Of a DNA stretch of 64,000 nt, positions 27,539 through 36,188 are shown piece after piece; within the stretch, counting starts at the first letter, position 1, and every line of letters begins with the position of its first letter. The stretch comes from Chitinophagaceae bacterium (GTDB taxonomy: Bacteria; Bacteroidota; Bacteroidia; Chitinophagales; Chitinophagaceae): positions 62,001 through 126,000 of the forward strand of contig JAHBTJ010000014.1 in the NCBI GenBank assembly GCA_019638595.1, read 5' to 3'. The notes beneath the pieces were generated by a model, which was not told the DNA's origin, did not search any database, and saw only the letters and a list, made by a program, of their open reading frames with translations. A program made the position numbers and the translations under genes.

Positions 27539-28492
27539 CTATAGCCCTCTGATCTTTAGCGGAGAAATACCGTTGAACTTTTTAAAGGCAGCGCTGAAAT
27601 TAGACATATTCTGATAGCCAAGCAAATGGCTGATTTGCTGTATGGACAGATCGGTATTTAGTAAATACATCCGGGCTTCGTTCATCCGTATGTGCTGCAG
27701 GTATCCGAATATCGTATATCCGAATACTTCTTTAAATCCTTCTTTCAATTTTGTTTGGTTAACCCCAACCTGTTTGGCCAATTCCAGGATAGTTAAAGGC
27801 TTTTCCAGGTTTTCTTTAATGAGGTAGGCTGCATGCTGTATTTTGTCCCGGTCATACTTGTTTAACATGCTGATACGGGGCCTGTTGCTTACACCCTCAT
27901 ATAGCAACGCTATTAATTCATACACCTTTGATTCTAAATAAATCCTTCGGGTAAGGCCTTCAAATGTACAGTTCCGGATATCGTGGATCGTTTTTATTAC
28001 ATTGGTATTATGTAAGGTTACGCCGCCGTTTGTAAGAACGCTGCTTTTCCCTAAGTGGATTTTATTAATGAATGTGTCCATCAGGTCAGACTCTCCCGCA
28101 TATTTATTCAACAACGTCAGTGGAATATGCACATCAAAGGTCTGATATATTACATTCTTTTGAAAATTTATATCAGCATGGTTATCCTCAGCAGACAGGA
28201 ACGTGATATTCCCGGACGATGCTTTGGTAACATGATGCCTGGACTGATTTGTAAAATGAATATCAGTACCGGACAGGTTGAGCTGAATTTCAAGCAATGC
28301 ATCTTCTCCTTTGCCAAAAACGCTTACATCATCTGTCATCTGGTACTTCGACTGAAGTATAAACAGCCCTTCCCTGAGATGCTGCTGCTCAAAGCTGATG
28401 TCTCCTTTCGGCGTTCTGAAAAGCGTTTTATTTTCCTCTTCAGATGGGGAAAGAAAATCTTCAAAATCAGTTCCTAATAGTTTATATCCCAT
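27539..28492 (-). CDS. AraC family transcriptional regulator (PchR-like)
   Basis: A 317-residue regulator. The N-terminal sensor part (about 1-200) has no clear enzyme motif, and the C-terminal AraC double HTH (about 215-315) has ILELAKQVGVNQTKLKEGF and SIQQISHLLGYQNMSNFSAA. PchR-like regulators of this shape activate siderophore-receptor genes when bound to their ligand. It is divergent from a TonB receptor gene, with three 20-21-bp direct repeats between them, and sits beside the siderophore-receptor unit. It is a likely activator of one or both. Confidence 0.9.
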   Translation of the reverse strand: MGYKLLGTDFEDFLSPSEEENKTLFRTPKGDISFEQQHLREGLFILQSKYQMTDDVSVFGKGEDALLEIQLNLSGTDIHFTNQSRHHVTKASSGNITFLSAEDNHADINFQKNVIYQTFDVHIPLTLLNKYAGESDLMDTFINKIHLGKSSVLTNGGVTLHNTNVIKTIHDIRNCTFEGLTRRIYLESKVYELIALLYEGVSNRPRISMLNKYDRDKIQHAAYLIKENLEKPLTILELAKQVGVNQTKLKEGFKEVFGYTIFGYLQHIRMNEARMYLLNTDLSIQQISHLLGYQNMSNFSAAFKKFNGISPLKIRGL

Positions 28493-28501
28493 AACGATGC
28501 C

Positions 28502-28562
28502 TCCAAATTCATAATAAACACTTCCAAATTCATAATAAATGTTCCAATATTCGTAAGTAACC
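28502..28562. promoter_or_regulatory. Three tandem ~20-bp repeats, probable AraC binding sites
   Basis: TCCAAATTCATAATAAA occurs at 28502 and 28523, and a degenerate third copy (TCCAATATTCGTAAGTAA) at 28543. The 20-21-bp spacing puts all three on one helical face, as AraC-family direct-repeat operators usually are. They start 10 bp upstream of the AraC gene's start and end about 95 bp before the divergent receptor gene, fitting autorepression with activation of the receptor. Confidence 0.7.
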
Positions 28563-28656
28563 GCCAGGCCTGTTCAACAACCTTTGCCGGCTCAAAGCGA
28601 TATGAAATTTTCAGATCAAAAATACGCAATGAGCAACTTAATTTATATAAACAGAA

Positions 28657-31068
28657 ATGCCGGAGATCAAAATATTTTTCCTTTCCCTTTCAATAGCATT
28701 TTCACTACAGGCCATTGGCTGTCCGGTGCAATTGTTGGTAATTAATGAAAAAGGAAATGGAATGGAAGGAATAGTCGTGAAAAATAAGGTGGATTCCCTT
28801 TTAGGCCATACTAATATGCAAGGGAAACTATCGGTGGAACTGGAAGATGGCAAACAAGCCCTGTTGTTTTTCTATAAAGACGGCAGGCAAATATTCGACA
28901 CAACGATTGTTGTACACTGCGCCAGCAGCAACCGGTTCAGGTTTGTTTTAAACGAAAACCGGAATCACCCGATCCAACTGGACGAAGTAACGGTTTATTC
29001 CAAAACAGCAAAACAGTTGATGGATATATCGCCGTTTTCCGTGCAGGCAATAGATCTGCAAAAAGAATATAACAAAGGCGGCGATGTAAGTGAGGTGCTG
29101 AGCAGGGCATCAGGGGTAAAATTGCGTACCGATGGAAATATAGGCGCTCCGGTACAGGTAAATCTTGGCGGACTGCAGGGTAAGGCAGTGCGTATTTTCA
29201 AAGACGGGATACCTGTTGAATTATTTGGTCACGGGTTTAACCTCGGCACCATCCCGCTGAACATGCTGGAGCGGGTAGAAGTGTATAAAGGCGTAATGCC
29301 ATTATACCTGGCTTCGGATGCGCTTGGCGGAGGCATTAATTTAGTATCACGGCAGGAGCCGGAGAAAACACTGGAGCTTTCTTACGAGATAGCTTCTTTC
29401 AATACCCATCGTGCCACCCTGTATGGATTGTGGCACAACAAAAACCGGAAATGGTATATCGGCACTAACAGTTCTTTTAATTATTCAGACAATGATTATA
29501 AGGTGCATGTTCCTGTTTATGCAACGGGAACAGGAGTAAGGGTGTATAAAAACCTCAGGCGATTTCATGATGCTGTACGTACGTATTATGTGGAAGCTTT
29601 TGCAGGTATTCAAAACAGAAAATGGGTGGATGATCTCCGGCTTACGCTCATCAGGTCGTCCTTTTACAAAGAGATACAACATGACGGCATTATGGATAAA
29701 GTGTACGGAGAGCCCTTTTCCAAAGAGCAGAATTATACAGGGCTGATCAGCTATAAAAAAGGATTTCTTGAAAACAGGTTAAAAGTAAACCTGCTGGGAA
29801 CGTATAGTTTCTTTAACACGAAATTTATAGATACCGCAACTGTAAGATACGGATGGGACGGAGCGCTTATTGGCAGCGGCTTGCGGAGAGGTGAGATCAA
29901 CCTGGGTAATAACCAGCAGCTGGACTATCACTTTTTTTCTTCAAGGCTGAACATTTCATACCGGCTAAGTCATACGCATACCATAGATTTTAGTGAGCTG
30001 TATTATCAACAAAACAGGAAAGGGAGCGATCCGCTAGGAGCTATTACCGCTGTTGAGAAAATTGATGTGCTTACCGTACCTGCAGTATACCGGAAAAATA
30101 ATATTGGTTTGGGGCTGCGTTCGCAGTGGTTTGATAAAAGCGTGGAAAGCATTGTTGCATTGAAGCATTATTACTTTTCAACTAAAGGCTACACAACAGA
30201 CAATTTCGGGCTGGGTTGGCGTTCTGCAGTTTCCAACCGGCAATTGGGTTACCTGGCCGGCTTAAGGTGGAATAACGAACGCTTTATGGCGAAGCTGTCT
30301 TATGAATATGCGAACAGGTTGCCGGATGAGAATGAAATTTTTGGAGATGGACTGATGACCAAAGAAAACATGAGCCTTAAACCGGAGAAAAGCCATAATA
30401 TCAATATCAATGGCCAGTATACACTGCAAACAGAACATCATACTTTAAACCTCTCTGCCGGACTTTTTTACAGGAAAGTAAAGGATATCATTTTCCTTCA
30501 ACTGGATATACCGTTCAACAGGTATATCAATTATGAACGATCTGAAGTGAAAGGATTTGAGCTGGAAGCGAACTATACTCCTTATAAATTATTGGATGTT
30601 GGCTTTAACCTTACGTACCAGGACGTTCGCAGAGTAGATGTAGAATCTATATTCGCTTTTCTTGAAGGGTCACGCATCCCTAATGTTCCTTTTTTATTTG
30701 GCAATACATGGTTGCGAAAAGAGTTTAATAACCTCTTTTCAAAAAAGGATCGGGCAGAGCTTACCTGGAACGGGCATTACACGCACCGTTTTTTCCTGTA
30801 TGCGATCCCGAAATCGCAGGAACCCGCTCTATTTGGAAAGAATGAAAACGTGCAGACATCCATGATCATTCCCAACGATAACCGGTTGGGGCAGTTTTCA
30901 CATAATCTCGGCTTATACTATCATTTCTCCAATAAAAAATTATCGGTATCAGCCGAATGCAGAAACCTGGGCAATGTAAAGCTGTACGACAATTTTAATA
31001 TTCAAAAACCCGGGCGGTCGTACCATTTAAAATTTGTTTATCAATTATTAAATCAAAATAAAAAATAG
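28657..31068 (+). CDS. TonB-dependent receptor (iron/heme-uptake type)
   Basis: An 803-residue outer-membrane receptor. Signal peptide at residues 1-20; a short carboxypeptidase-like domain (about 22-100); a plug (about 105-230) with VSEVLSRASGVKLRT, IRIFKDGIPVELFGHG-like sequence and LERVEVYKGVMPLYLASDAL; then a barrel ending RSYHLKFVYQLLN. Its plug and barrel resemble the receptor at 37418-39799 (both have DALGGxxN and end in a KPGRS...KFxY pattern), so the two are paralogues. It heads a three-gene unit: the DUF4374-like gene begins 1 bp after its stop. The AraC-type repeats upstream suggest ligand-dependent activation. Confidence 0.9.
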   Translation: MPEIKIFFLSLSIAFSLQAIGCPVQLLVINEKGNGMEGIVVKNKVDSLLGHTNMQGKLSVELEDGKQALLFFYKDGRQIFDTTIVVHCASSNRFRFVLNENRNHPIQLDEVTVYSKTAKQLMDISPFSVQAIDLQKEYNKGGDVSEVLSRASGVKLRTDGNIGAPVQVNLGGLQGKAVRIFKDGIPVELFGHGFNLGTIPLNMLERVEVYKGVMPLYLASDALGGGINLVSRQEPEKTLELSYEIASFNTHRATLYGLWHNKNRKWYIGTNSSFNYSDNDYKVHVPVYATGTGVRVYKNLRRFHDAVRTYYVEAFAGIQNRKWVDDLRLTLIRSSFYKEIQHDGIMDKVYGEPFSKEQNYTGLISYKKGFLENRLKVNLLGTYSFFNTKFIDTATVRYGWDGALIGSGLRRGEINLGNNQQLDYHFFSSRLNISYRLSHTHTIDFSELYYQQNRKGSDPLGAITAVEKIDVLTVPAVYRKNNIGLGLRSQWFDKSVESIVALKHYYFSTKGYTTDNFGLGWRSAVSNRQLGYLAGLRWNNERFMAKLSYEYANRLPDENEIFGDGLMTKENMSLKPEKSHNININGQYTLQTEHHTLNLSAGLFYRKVKDIIFLQLDIPFNRYINYERSEVKGFELEANYTPYKLLDVGFNLTYQDVRRVDVESIFAFLEGSRIPNVPFLFGNTWLRKEFNNLFSKKDRAELTWNGHYTHRFFLYAIPKSQEPALFGKNENVQTSMIIPNDNRLGQFSHNLGLYYHFSNKKLSVSAECRNLGNVKLYDNFNIQKPGRSYHLKFVYQLLNQNKK

Positions 31069-31069
31069 C

Positions 31070-32326
31070 ATGAAAAGAAGAAGTTTATTTCGTTCGTTGG
31101 TTGCAGGTTTTTCCGGTTTGATGATCCTCGCATCCTGCAGCAAGAACAACGATACCCCTACCCCGCCGGAAGAACCCGGCGAATTTCCTAAAAATGAAAC
31201 ATGGGTTGTATACGCTGCCACAAGCGGATGGAGCGGCGGCATCTATACCTTAAAAGAAAACAAAGCCAGGGAGGTGAACCTTGCCAGTTTGCCTTTCTTT
31301 CAGTTAAGCAGTGTGCTGGGTGGAAGAACCTCAGACAAAACCCTGTATAAAGTAAACAGTGCTGCAAACGAACAGGGCATATTAAAAATGAACCTGGATG
31401 CTTCTAACAAGGTAGTGGAAGATAAATTTTTACCTTCCCTTTCTACAAAATATATAACCAACTACCTGGTAGTGAGCGCCACTGAAGGGTATTACTGGGA
31501 TGATGTACGGGGCGGACTGAAGCTACAGACATTTAACCCAACAACAATGGAACGCACCGGCGAAATTGATTTCAGCTCATTGTCCGAAGGTTATCCTAAT
31601 GAGTCTGCAGGGCAATTGATCATTGCAAAGCGCGATGACAAGTTGTATGTAGATCTGCTGCTTGGTACTTTAGAAACCGGCAACTGGCAGGTAACGCCAA
31701 ACGAAAAAGAAGTGGCTATTGCCGTGTATGATCTTACAAAGAAAGAAATTATAGGTGTAACAAAATTTGAGGGCACCACACACCTGGGTGTATTCATTGA
31801 TCATGTTTTGTGGAGCCTGGATGAAGTAACACAGGATCTGTACTTTGTGGCTGTGGGCGATATGAAAGTTCAGGATGCCAATTACTCTTCTAAGATCCTG
31901 CGCATCAAAAAAGGAGCGACCACGTTTGACCAGGATTTTTCAATTGATATTAAAGATTTCCAGTTTAAAGCCGAGTTCAACAGGTTGTTTGCTTACAACG
32001 GTAAGATATATACCACTATTCCTTCCCGCGCTACATCCTATTACGGAGGCGGTGAGCATGGTGTTAAATACAGGGACGATATTTGGTTTTGGACCGAGAT
32101 TGATGCAACTACAAAGGTGGCGCGCCGCCTGAACATGCCTGCGGATAGCTTCTACGGTACCCAAAATCCATTCTACCACAATGGTGAGATCTATTTCCTT
32201 TCCAACAATACAAAGGAAAAATTCTTTGGGGTTAATCAATATAACCCGCAGACCGGTGTGGTAAAAGAAACCTTCCGCCTGGTAGAAAGCGGACGTTTGA
32301 ACGGCTTCAACATTATTGTAGATTAA
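31070..32326 (+). CDS. DUF4374-like lipoprotein
   Basis: A 418-residue lipoprotein (lipobox LASC, Cys23), followed by a Pro-rich linker and a predicted beta-propeller body. Beta-rich repeats appear throughout, for example YFVAVGDMKVQD and YFLSNNTKEKFFG. Proteins of this type accompany TonB receptors and PepSY proteins in Bacteroidota; a similar one is encoded at 36189-37391. A surface role in capturing or handing over an iron or heme ligand is inferred from context. It starts 1 bp after the receptor stop, so the two are translationally coupled. The DUF name is less certain for this copy than for the other. Confidence 0.72.
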   Translation: MKRRSLFRSLVAGFSGLMILASCSKNNDTPTPPEEPGEFPKNETWVVYAATSGWSGGIYTLKENKAREVNLASLPFFQLSSVLGGRTSDKTLYKVNSAANEQGILKMNLDASNKVVEDKFLPSLSTKYITNYLVVSATEGYYWDDVRGGLKLQTFNPTTMERTGEIDFSSLSEGYPNESAGQLIIAKRDDKLYVDLLLGTLETGNWQVTPNEKEVAIAVYDLTKKEIIGVTKFEGTTHLGVFIDHVLWSLDEVTQDLYFVAVGDMKVQDANYSSKILRIKKGATTFDQDFSIDIKDFQFKAEFNRLFAYNGKIYTTIPSRATSYYGGGEHGVKYRDDIWFWTEIDATTKVARRLNMPADSFYGTQNPFYHNGEIYFLSNNTKEKFFGVNQYNPQTGVVKETFRLVESGRLNGFNIIVD

Positions 32327-32341
32327 AAATTTTCAGTCCTG

Positions 32342-32380
32342 ATGTAATACCTGCCCGCTTGTAGTGAGCAGGTATTACAT
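32342..32380 (+). terminator. Hairpin terminator/attenuator after the DUF4374-like gene
   Basis: A perfect 13-bp stem (ATGTAATACCTGC with GCAGGTATTACAT) encloses 13 nt and is followed by TTTTAATT. It lies between the DUF4374-like and DUF4198 genes and probably reduces, but need not block, transcription of the latter. Confidence 0.8.
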
Positions 32381-32397
32381 TTTAATTATTATTAATT

Positions 32398-33102
32398 ATG
32401 AAAGCAATTTCTGTAATATTGGTCTGCATGATGGCAATGGTTACCTCGTCAGTATCTGCACATGCCATCTGGGTAGAATCTTCTCCGTTGGGAGCCAAAG
32501 GAAAGCAACAAATTGTTCGTGTGTATTATGGAGAATATGAACATGGCGTAATTGAAAAAACAACAGGCTGGTATTCTGATTTAAACCAATTAGAGCTTTA
32601 TGTGCTTCAGCCGGATCAGTCTCGCACCAAATTATCGCTTACAAATAAAGGGGAATACCTGGAAGCATCTTTTACTCCTGCAACAGAAGGAACATATACA
32701 ATATATACCAGCCATGTTGCCAAAGACCTGTGGGAGGAAAAAAGATTTCAGTTCAGCTCGTCGGTAGTGGTACAGGTTGGTAAAGATCAAAGCCCTTCCG
32801 AAAGTATAGCAGCTTATTGCTTATCAGCATCAGCCCGGCAATATACCAGGGGTAATAAAGTAACTGTTACGCTAACAAAAAAGGGAAGTTCTTTGGCTGA
32901 TAAGGAAGTTACCATTATGGCGCCACAGGGATGGGTTAAAAAGATCAAAACCGATGCGCAGGGAAATGTAAGTTTTGACGCAGGCTATACCGGGATCTAC
33001 GTTATTGAATTTGGCGAGAACCTGGAGGAAAGCGGTGATTGGGGTGGAAAGCCGTTTAAAGATACATGGCAGACAGTTACAACGAGTGTGGCTATCAGGT
33101 AG
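32398..33102 (+). CDS. DUF4198 domain periplasmic protein (metal-uptake associated)
   Basis: A 234-residue protein with a signal peptide (cleavage near SVSAHA). The mature N-terminus begins HAIWVESS; a His/Trp-containing start of this kind is typical of DUF4198/NikM-like proteins, which sit next to metal-uptake TonB receptors. Two beta-sandwich parts follow (about 25-130 and 140-234; the second has GNKVTVTLTKKG and DAQGNVSFDAGYTGIYVIEF). A role in binding metal or complex in the periplasm is inferred. It is the last plus-strand gene of the cassette. Confidence 0.82.
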   Translation: MKAISVILVCMMAMVTSSVSAHAIWVESSPLGAKGKQQIVRVYYGEYEHGVIEKTTGWYSDLNQLELYVLQPDQSRTKLSLTNKGEYLEASFTPATEGTYTIYTSHVAKDLWEEKRFQFSSSVVVQVGKDQSPSESIAAYCLSASARQYTRGNKVTVTLTKKGSSLADKEVTIMAPQGWVKKIKTDAQGNVSFDAGYTGIYVIEFGENLEESGDWGGKPFKDTWQTVTTSVAIR

Positions 33103-33145
33103 ATTCAATCATTAAAATATTTACCGGTGTTCAGCACTATTTGTT

Positions 33146-33232
33146 CTAAAATACATCCCTGCTTAATTTGGCAATAGCCATAATCACCGGCAGAAAAACC
33201 AAAATAAATGCAGGTACGGAATGAGTCCACAT
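33146..33232 (-). pseudogene. Gene-end remnant, copy 2
   Basis: A 29-codon minus-strand frame (ATG at 33230-33232) reads MWTHSVPAFILVFLPVIMAI, then AKLSRDVF and stop. It is the same ending as at 27431-27538 and 34782-34979. It lies 3 bp downstream of the ATPase gene. A 28-residue product is formally possible, but a truncated gene end is the simpler reading. Confidence 0.65.
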
Positions 33233-33235
33233 ATA

Positions 33236-34651
33236 TCAGTTGGTAAACAGTATATCCATTGTCAGGCTGTTTTGTACAAGTGACAAAGTGTATTCGTTTT
33301 TTTTAATGCCAAAGCTGGTGATCATTGTCAGGAACAGGGGCTTATTGGTTCCTGTACTTTCCCTGAAAGCGTTTATCTTATTGCTGAGCTGCCGGGCACA
33401 GGCTTTATTAATGGTGAATTCCCCCAGGAAGAATTTCATTTCGCACAAATTAATGATCCTGTCCCTTCTGTCTATTACCAGGTCTATCTGGGCGCCATTT
33501 CCTGTCCAGGAAGATACCGTAGTTTGAATACCCGCAATACCCAATGCCTGTTTTACCTGCTCAAGATGCGCAAGACATACCTGTTCAAACGCATAACCTG
33601 CCCATGCCCTTTGACGGGGATGATCAAGACTGTTTATCCACTGATGCCTGTCTGAAGCAGGATTGTCCCGGATGAATTTCAGGTAAAACAGTGAATAAAA
33701 GTCGGCTAACTGATACAGGCTGTTTCGTTCTTTCTTTCCGTATGAATGATATTTTCGTATGAACCCGCTTTCTTCCAGCTCTTTTAAAAGGGCTGTTGTA
33801 TTTCCGGAATTGGGTAATCCTGATCCAGAAATAACCTGGTCCCGGGTTAATCCGCTGGCTTTGCTGCTAAGCGTTTCAATGATGCGGATATGCTTTTCCG
33901 AATGTTTAAACAGCGATTTGTACAGCGGGTCAAATTCCATGCGCAGCAAGCCGTTGGGACTAAAAAAAAGCTGGTCAATATTTTGAGCGGCGCTAAGGCT
34001 TACATTAACATTATCCAGGTAATAAGGCACTCCGCCCATTGTCATATATAGTTCAATAAGCTGGTACCTGTCAAACCTGGCCCCTTTGTATTGCAGGAAA
34101 AGCTCCGTCTCATAAAGTGAAAACGGCTCCAGTTTCATGCGACCTGTAACACGGTTATACAACCCACCGGTATTTCTGATCAGCTTGCTGATCATCCAGG
34201 ATGCCGCTGAACCACAAACAATCAGTAGTATATCTTTCCGGGCGCTGGCCCAGGAATTCCAAAAATGTTCGAGCGCAGGAATAAACGATGATCTTGCGGT
34301 GTCAAACCAGGGCAGCTCATCAATAAACACAATTTTCTTTTTGCTCTTATTTTTACTCAGCAAATCTTCCAGTTGTATAAACGCCTCAAACCAGTTTGCA
34401 GGAGCGCCCGTTTTTTTGAATGCAGGGCTATATCTTTTTAATGCCTCATGAAAATTTGCCAATTGCTGACGGGTATTAACATTGGCTATGGCTGTAACGT
34501 AAAATGAAAATTTTCCCTCAAAAGCCTCCCTCACAAGGAAGGTTTTACCTACCCGTCTTCTGCCATAAACGGCCAAAAATTCAGCTTTTGGTGAAGCTGC
34601 CAGTTTTTGAATATCCCTGAGTTCTTTTTCTCTTCCTATAACACGGTTCAT
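33236..34651 (-). CDS. AAA ATPase with C-terminal DUF234-type nuclease-like domain
   Basis: A 471-residue protein. The N-terminal STAND/AAA-type ATPase has Walker A GRRRVGKT (residues 30-37), Walker B IVFIDELPW (about 106-114) and sensor LLIVCGSAASWM. A winged-helix region (about 265-320) follows, then a PD-(D/E)xK-like C-terminus (GAQIDLVIDRRDRIINLCEMKF-like pattern, about 400-425). This is the 'archaeal ATPase/DUF234' family, widespread and often mobile, function unknown. It interrupts the iron-uptake region, is flanked by two copies of the same gene-end remnant, and has an alternating repeat array immediately upstream of its start. Confidence 0.88.
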   Translation of the reverse strand: MNRVIGREKELRDIQKLAASPKAEFLAVYGRRRVGKTFLVREAFEGKFSFYVTAIANVNTRQQLANFHEALKRYSPAFKKTGAPANWFEAFIQLEDLLSKNKSKKKIVFIDELPWFDTARSSFIPALEHFWNSWASARKDILLIVCGSAASWMISKLIRNTGGLYNRVTGRMKLEPFSLYETELFLQYKGARFDRYQLIELYMTMGGVPYYLDNVNVSLSAAQNIDQLFFSPNGLLRMEFDPLYKSLFKHSEKHIRIIETLSSKASGLTRDQVISGSGLPNSGNTTALLKELEESGFIRKYHSYGKKERNSLYQLADFYSLFYLKFIRDNPASDRHQWINSLDHPRQRAWAGYAFEQVCLAHLEQVKQALGIAGIQTTVSSWTGNGAQIDLVIDRRDRIINLCEMKFFLGEFTINKACARQLSNKINAFRESTGTNKPLFLTMITSFGIKKNEYTLSLVQNSLTMDILFTN

Positions 34652-34658
34652 ACTATAA

Positions 34659-34747
34659 TTGGCTATAACTTATTAAATATACATAGTTATAGCCAAATAT
34701 AATACATAATTGGCTATAACTATAATAAATTATGAAGTTACAGCCAA
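34659..34747. repeat. Array of four alternating 12-bp repeats upstream of the ATPase gene
   Basis: TTGGCTATAACT lies at 34659-34670 and 34710-34721; its reverse complement AGTTATAGCCAA lies at 34685-34696 and, with one change, at 34736-34747. Start-to-start spacing is 26, 25 and 26 bp, in orientation forward-reverse-forward-reverse. The array begins 8 bp before the ATPase ATG (34651) and covers its promoter region. It looks like a cooperative operator, or a foldback. A fifth core copy (GTTATAGCCA) lies at 34807-34816 in the adjacent remnant. Confidence 0.85.
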
Positions 34748-34781
34748 TGCAGGAGCAAAACAATGATGTGCTATTGCTGGT

Positions 34782-34979
34782 CTAAAATACATTCCTGCTT
34801 AATTTGGTTATAGCCATAATTACCGGCAGAAAACCAAAATAAAAGCCGGTGAAAGAGAAAGATACTTGAATACATTCCTTTCCGCCCGCCTGAACGAAGC
34901 CAGGAAAAGCTGGTGAACGATCAACACTAACAATGCGATAATACAGTTGACGATAATACAGATCCCATATAAAGCACTG
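34782..34979 (-). pseudogene. Gene-end remnant, copy 3 (longest; frameshifted small membrane protein)
   Basis: Directly downstream of the PepSY gene a minus-strand frame reads ALYGICIIVNCIIALLVLIV, then HQLFLASFRRAERNVFKYL and SLSPAFILVF. A one-base loss in a T-run (four T against five in copy 2) shifts the frame before VIMAITKLSRNVF-stop. It has two hydrophobic segments with a basic loop between. No convincing start codon is seen. It is probably the decayed last gene of the PepSY cassette. The remaining 34748-34781 shows nothing else. Confidence 0.6.
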
Positions 34980-36113
34980 CTATGTCATTTGGGTTTCCAA
35001 TCTTTTAACCGGCATTCTCTTAGCGTTTTTTTTCTTTTTACCCCACCATACCAAAAAGCCTGTTACAGGCAGGCTGGCACAAATTAGGCTGGCTAAGAAA
35101 AACAGGATCTTAACAGGTAAGCCGCCAAAGGCTCCCACGTGGAGTGTATAGTTAGAACGCCTGAGATAAAGTGCAAATTCTTCATCCTTCATTTTTTTCT
35201 GGGTAGAAGCAACCGGTTCTAAGCTATGCTGGTCCAGGTTTACATAACGCCAAACCCCATTGCGCATATCCACGCACAGGGCTATTACATCCGATGCTTT
35301 TTGAGGAAAAGAAACAATGATGGCATCTTTGTTATATTCTCCTATTTCAGTCATTCCTTTTTTCCATGCCATATCAACCTGCGATAAGGGAACAAGGATG
35401 TTGTGAAGGGTTGTATCAGATTTTGATATAACTCTTTCTTTTATAGTACCTCCTGTAGCTACAAAAAAAGCATTAGAAAACCATGCAAAACTCATGATCA
35501 GTCCCGTTATTGCGAAAACCAGTGAGATAATGACGGCATAAAACCCCAGAACATTATGCAAATCGTAGTTCACCCGTTTAAATTTTGCCCGCCATTTAAT
35601 TTTAAAGCTCTTATTTACACTTGATCTCTTCAGGTTTTTGGGCCACCATAGTATTAACCCTGTAATCAACAGGATAAAGAAAATAAAGGTTGCCCAGCCC
35701 ACAATGGGGCCGCCAATAGCTTCGGGTAGCCATAAATGAAAGTGCCCTTCTTCTATAAAATGAAAAAAATCTTCGTGGTCTACCATAGCCGCTATTTCGG
35801 CGGTGTAAGGATTAATATACACCAGCGTATCGGAGTTCATGCTGATACGAACCGTACGCTCCGCTCCATAGTAAAAAGCCGAACGGATCTCCTTTTCGGG
35901 GAATATCTTTTTCACTTCTTTATACAAGGCAGATGGCGGCAGATAGCTTCCATTAGCCGGTTTCTGTACATGCAGCCAGGGAGCGCTTATACTTTTTATT
36001 TCCTGCTCAAAAACCAATATACAACCCGTTATCCCTAAAATAACAACAACAATACCTGATACCAATCCTAACCAGAGGTGCAACCAGGCATTTATTTTTT
36101 TGAGAAGTGCCAT
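34980..36113 (-). CDS. PepSY-associated TM helix protein (putative iron/heme reductase)
   Basis: A 377-residue inner-membrane protein with four transmembrane helices (about 12-35, 138-160, 195-220 and 335-360). PepSY-like periplasmic parts include LHVQKPANG and VDHEDFFHFIEEGHFHLWLP. Conserved His occur in INAWLHLWLGLVSG (His12), NYDLHNVLGFYAVI and YTLHVGAFGGLPVKI, candidate heme ligands. The family sits beside TonB receptors and is thought to take part in ferric-ligand reduction. It is separated from the upstream DUF4374 gene by a strong hairpin. The C-terminal tail is basic. Confidence 0.87.
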   Translation of the reverse strand: MALLKKINAWLHLWLGLVSGIVVVILGITGCILVFEQEIKSISAPWLHVQKPANGSYLPPSALYKEVKKIFPEKEIRSAFYYGAERTVRISMNSDTLVYINPYTAEIAAMVDHEDFFHFIEEGHFHLWLPEAIGGPIVGWATFIFFILLITGLILWWPKNLKRSSVNKSFKIKWRAKFKRVNYDLHNVLGFYAVIISLVFAITGLIMSFAWFSNAFFVATGGTIKERVISKSDTTLHNILVPLSQVDMAWKKGMTEIGEYNKDAIIVSFPQKASDVIALCVDMRNGVWRYVNLDQHSLEPVASTQKKMKDEEFALYLRRSNYTLHVGAFGGLPVKILFFLASLICASLPVTGFLVWWGKKKKNAKRMPVKRLETQMT

Positions 36114-36139
36114 ATCAAACGGGGTGTGGAAATAAAAAC

Positions 36140-36173
36140 ATACGGAGCTATCGCAAAAAGTATAGCTCCGTAT
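36140..36173 (-). terminator. Intercistronic hairpin between DUF4374 and PepSY genes
   Basis: A perfect 12-bp stem (ATACGGAGCTAT with ATAGCTCCGTAT) with a 10-nt loop, followed on the minus strand by GTTTTTATTT. It lies between the DUF4374 stop and the PepSY start, so it probably attenuates PepSY expression relative to the receptor and lipoprotein. Confidence 0.82.
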
Positions 36174-36188
36174 AATTACAAAATATTA

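Noticed and set aside
34659-34747. CRISPR-like array
   Set aside because: Repeat units are only 12 bp, alternate in orientation, and no cas genes are present.
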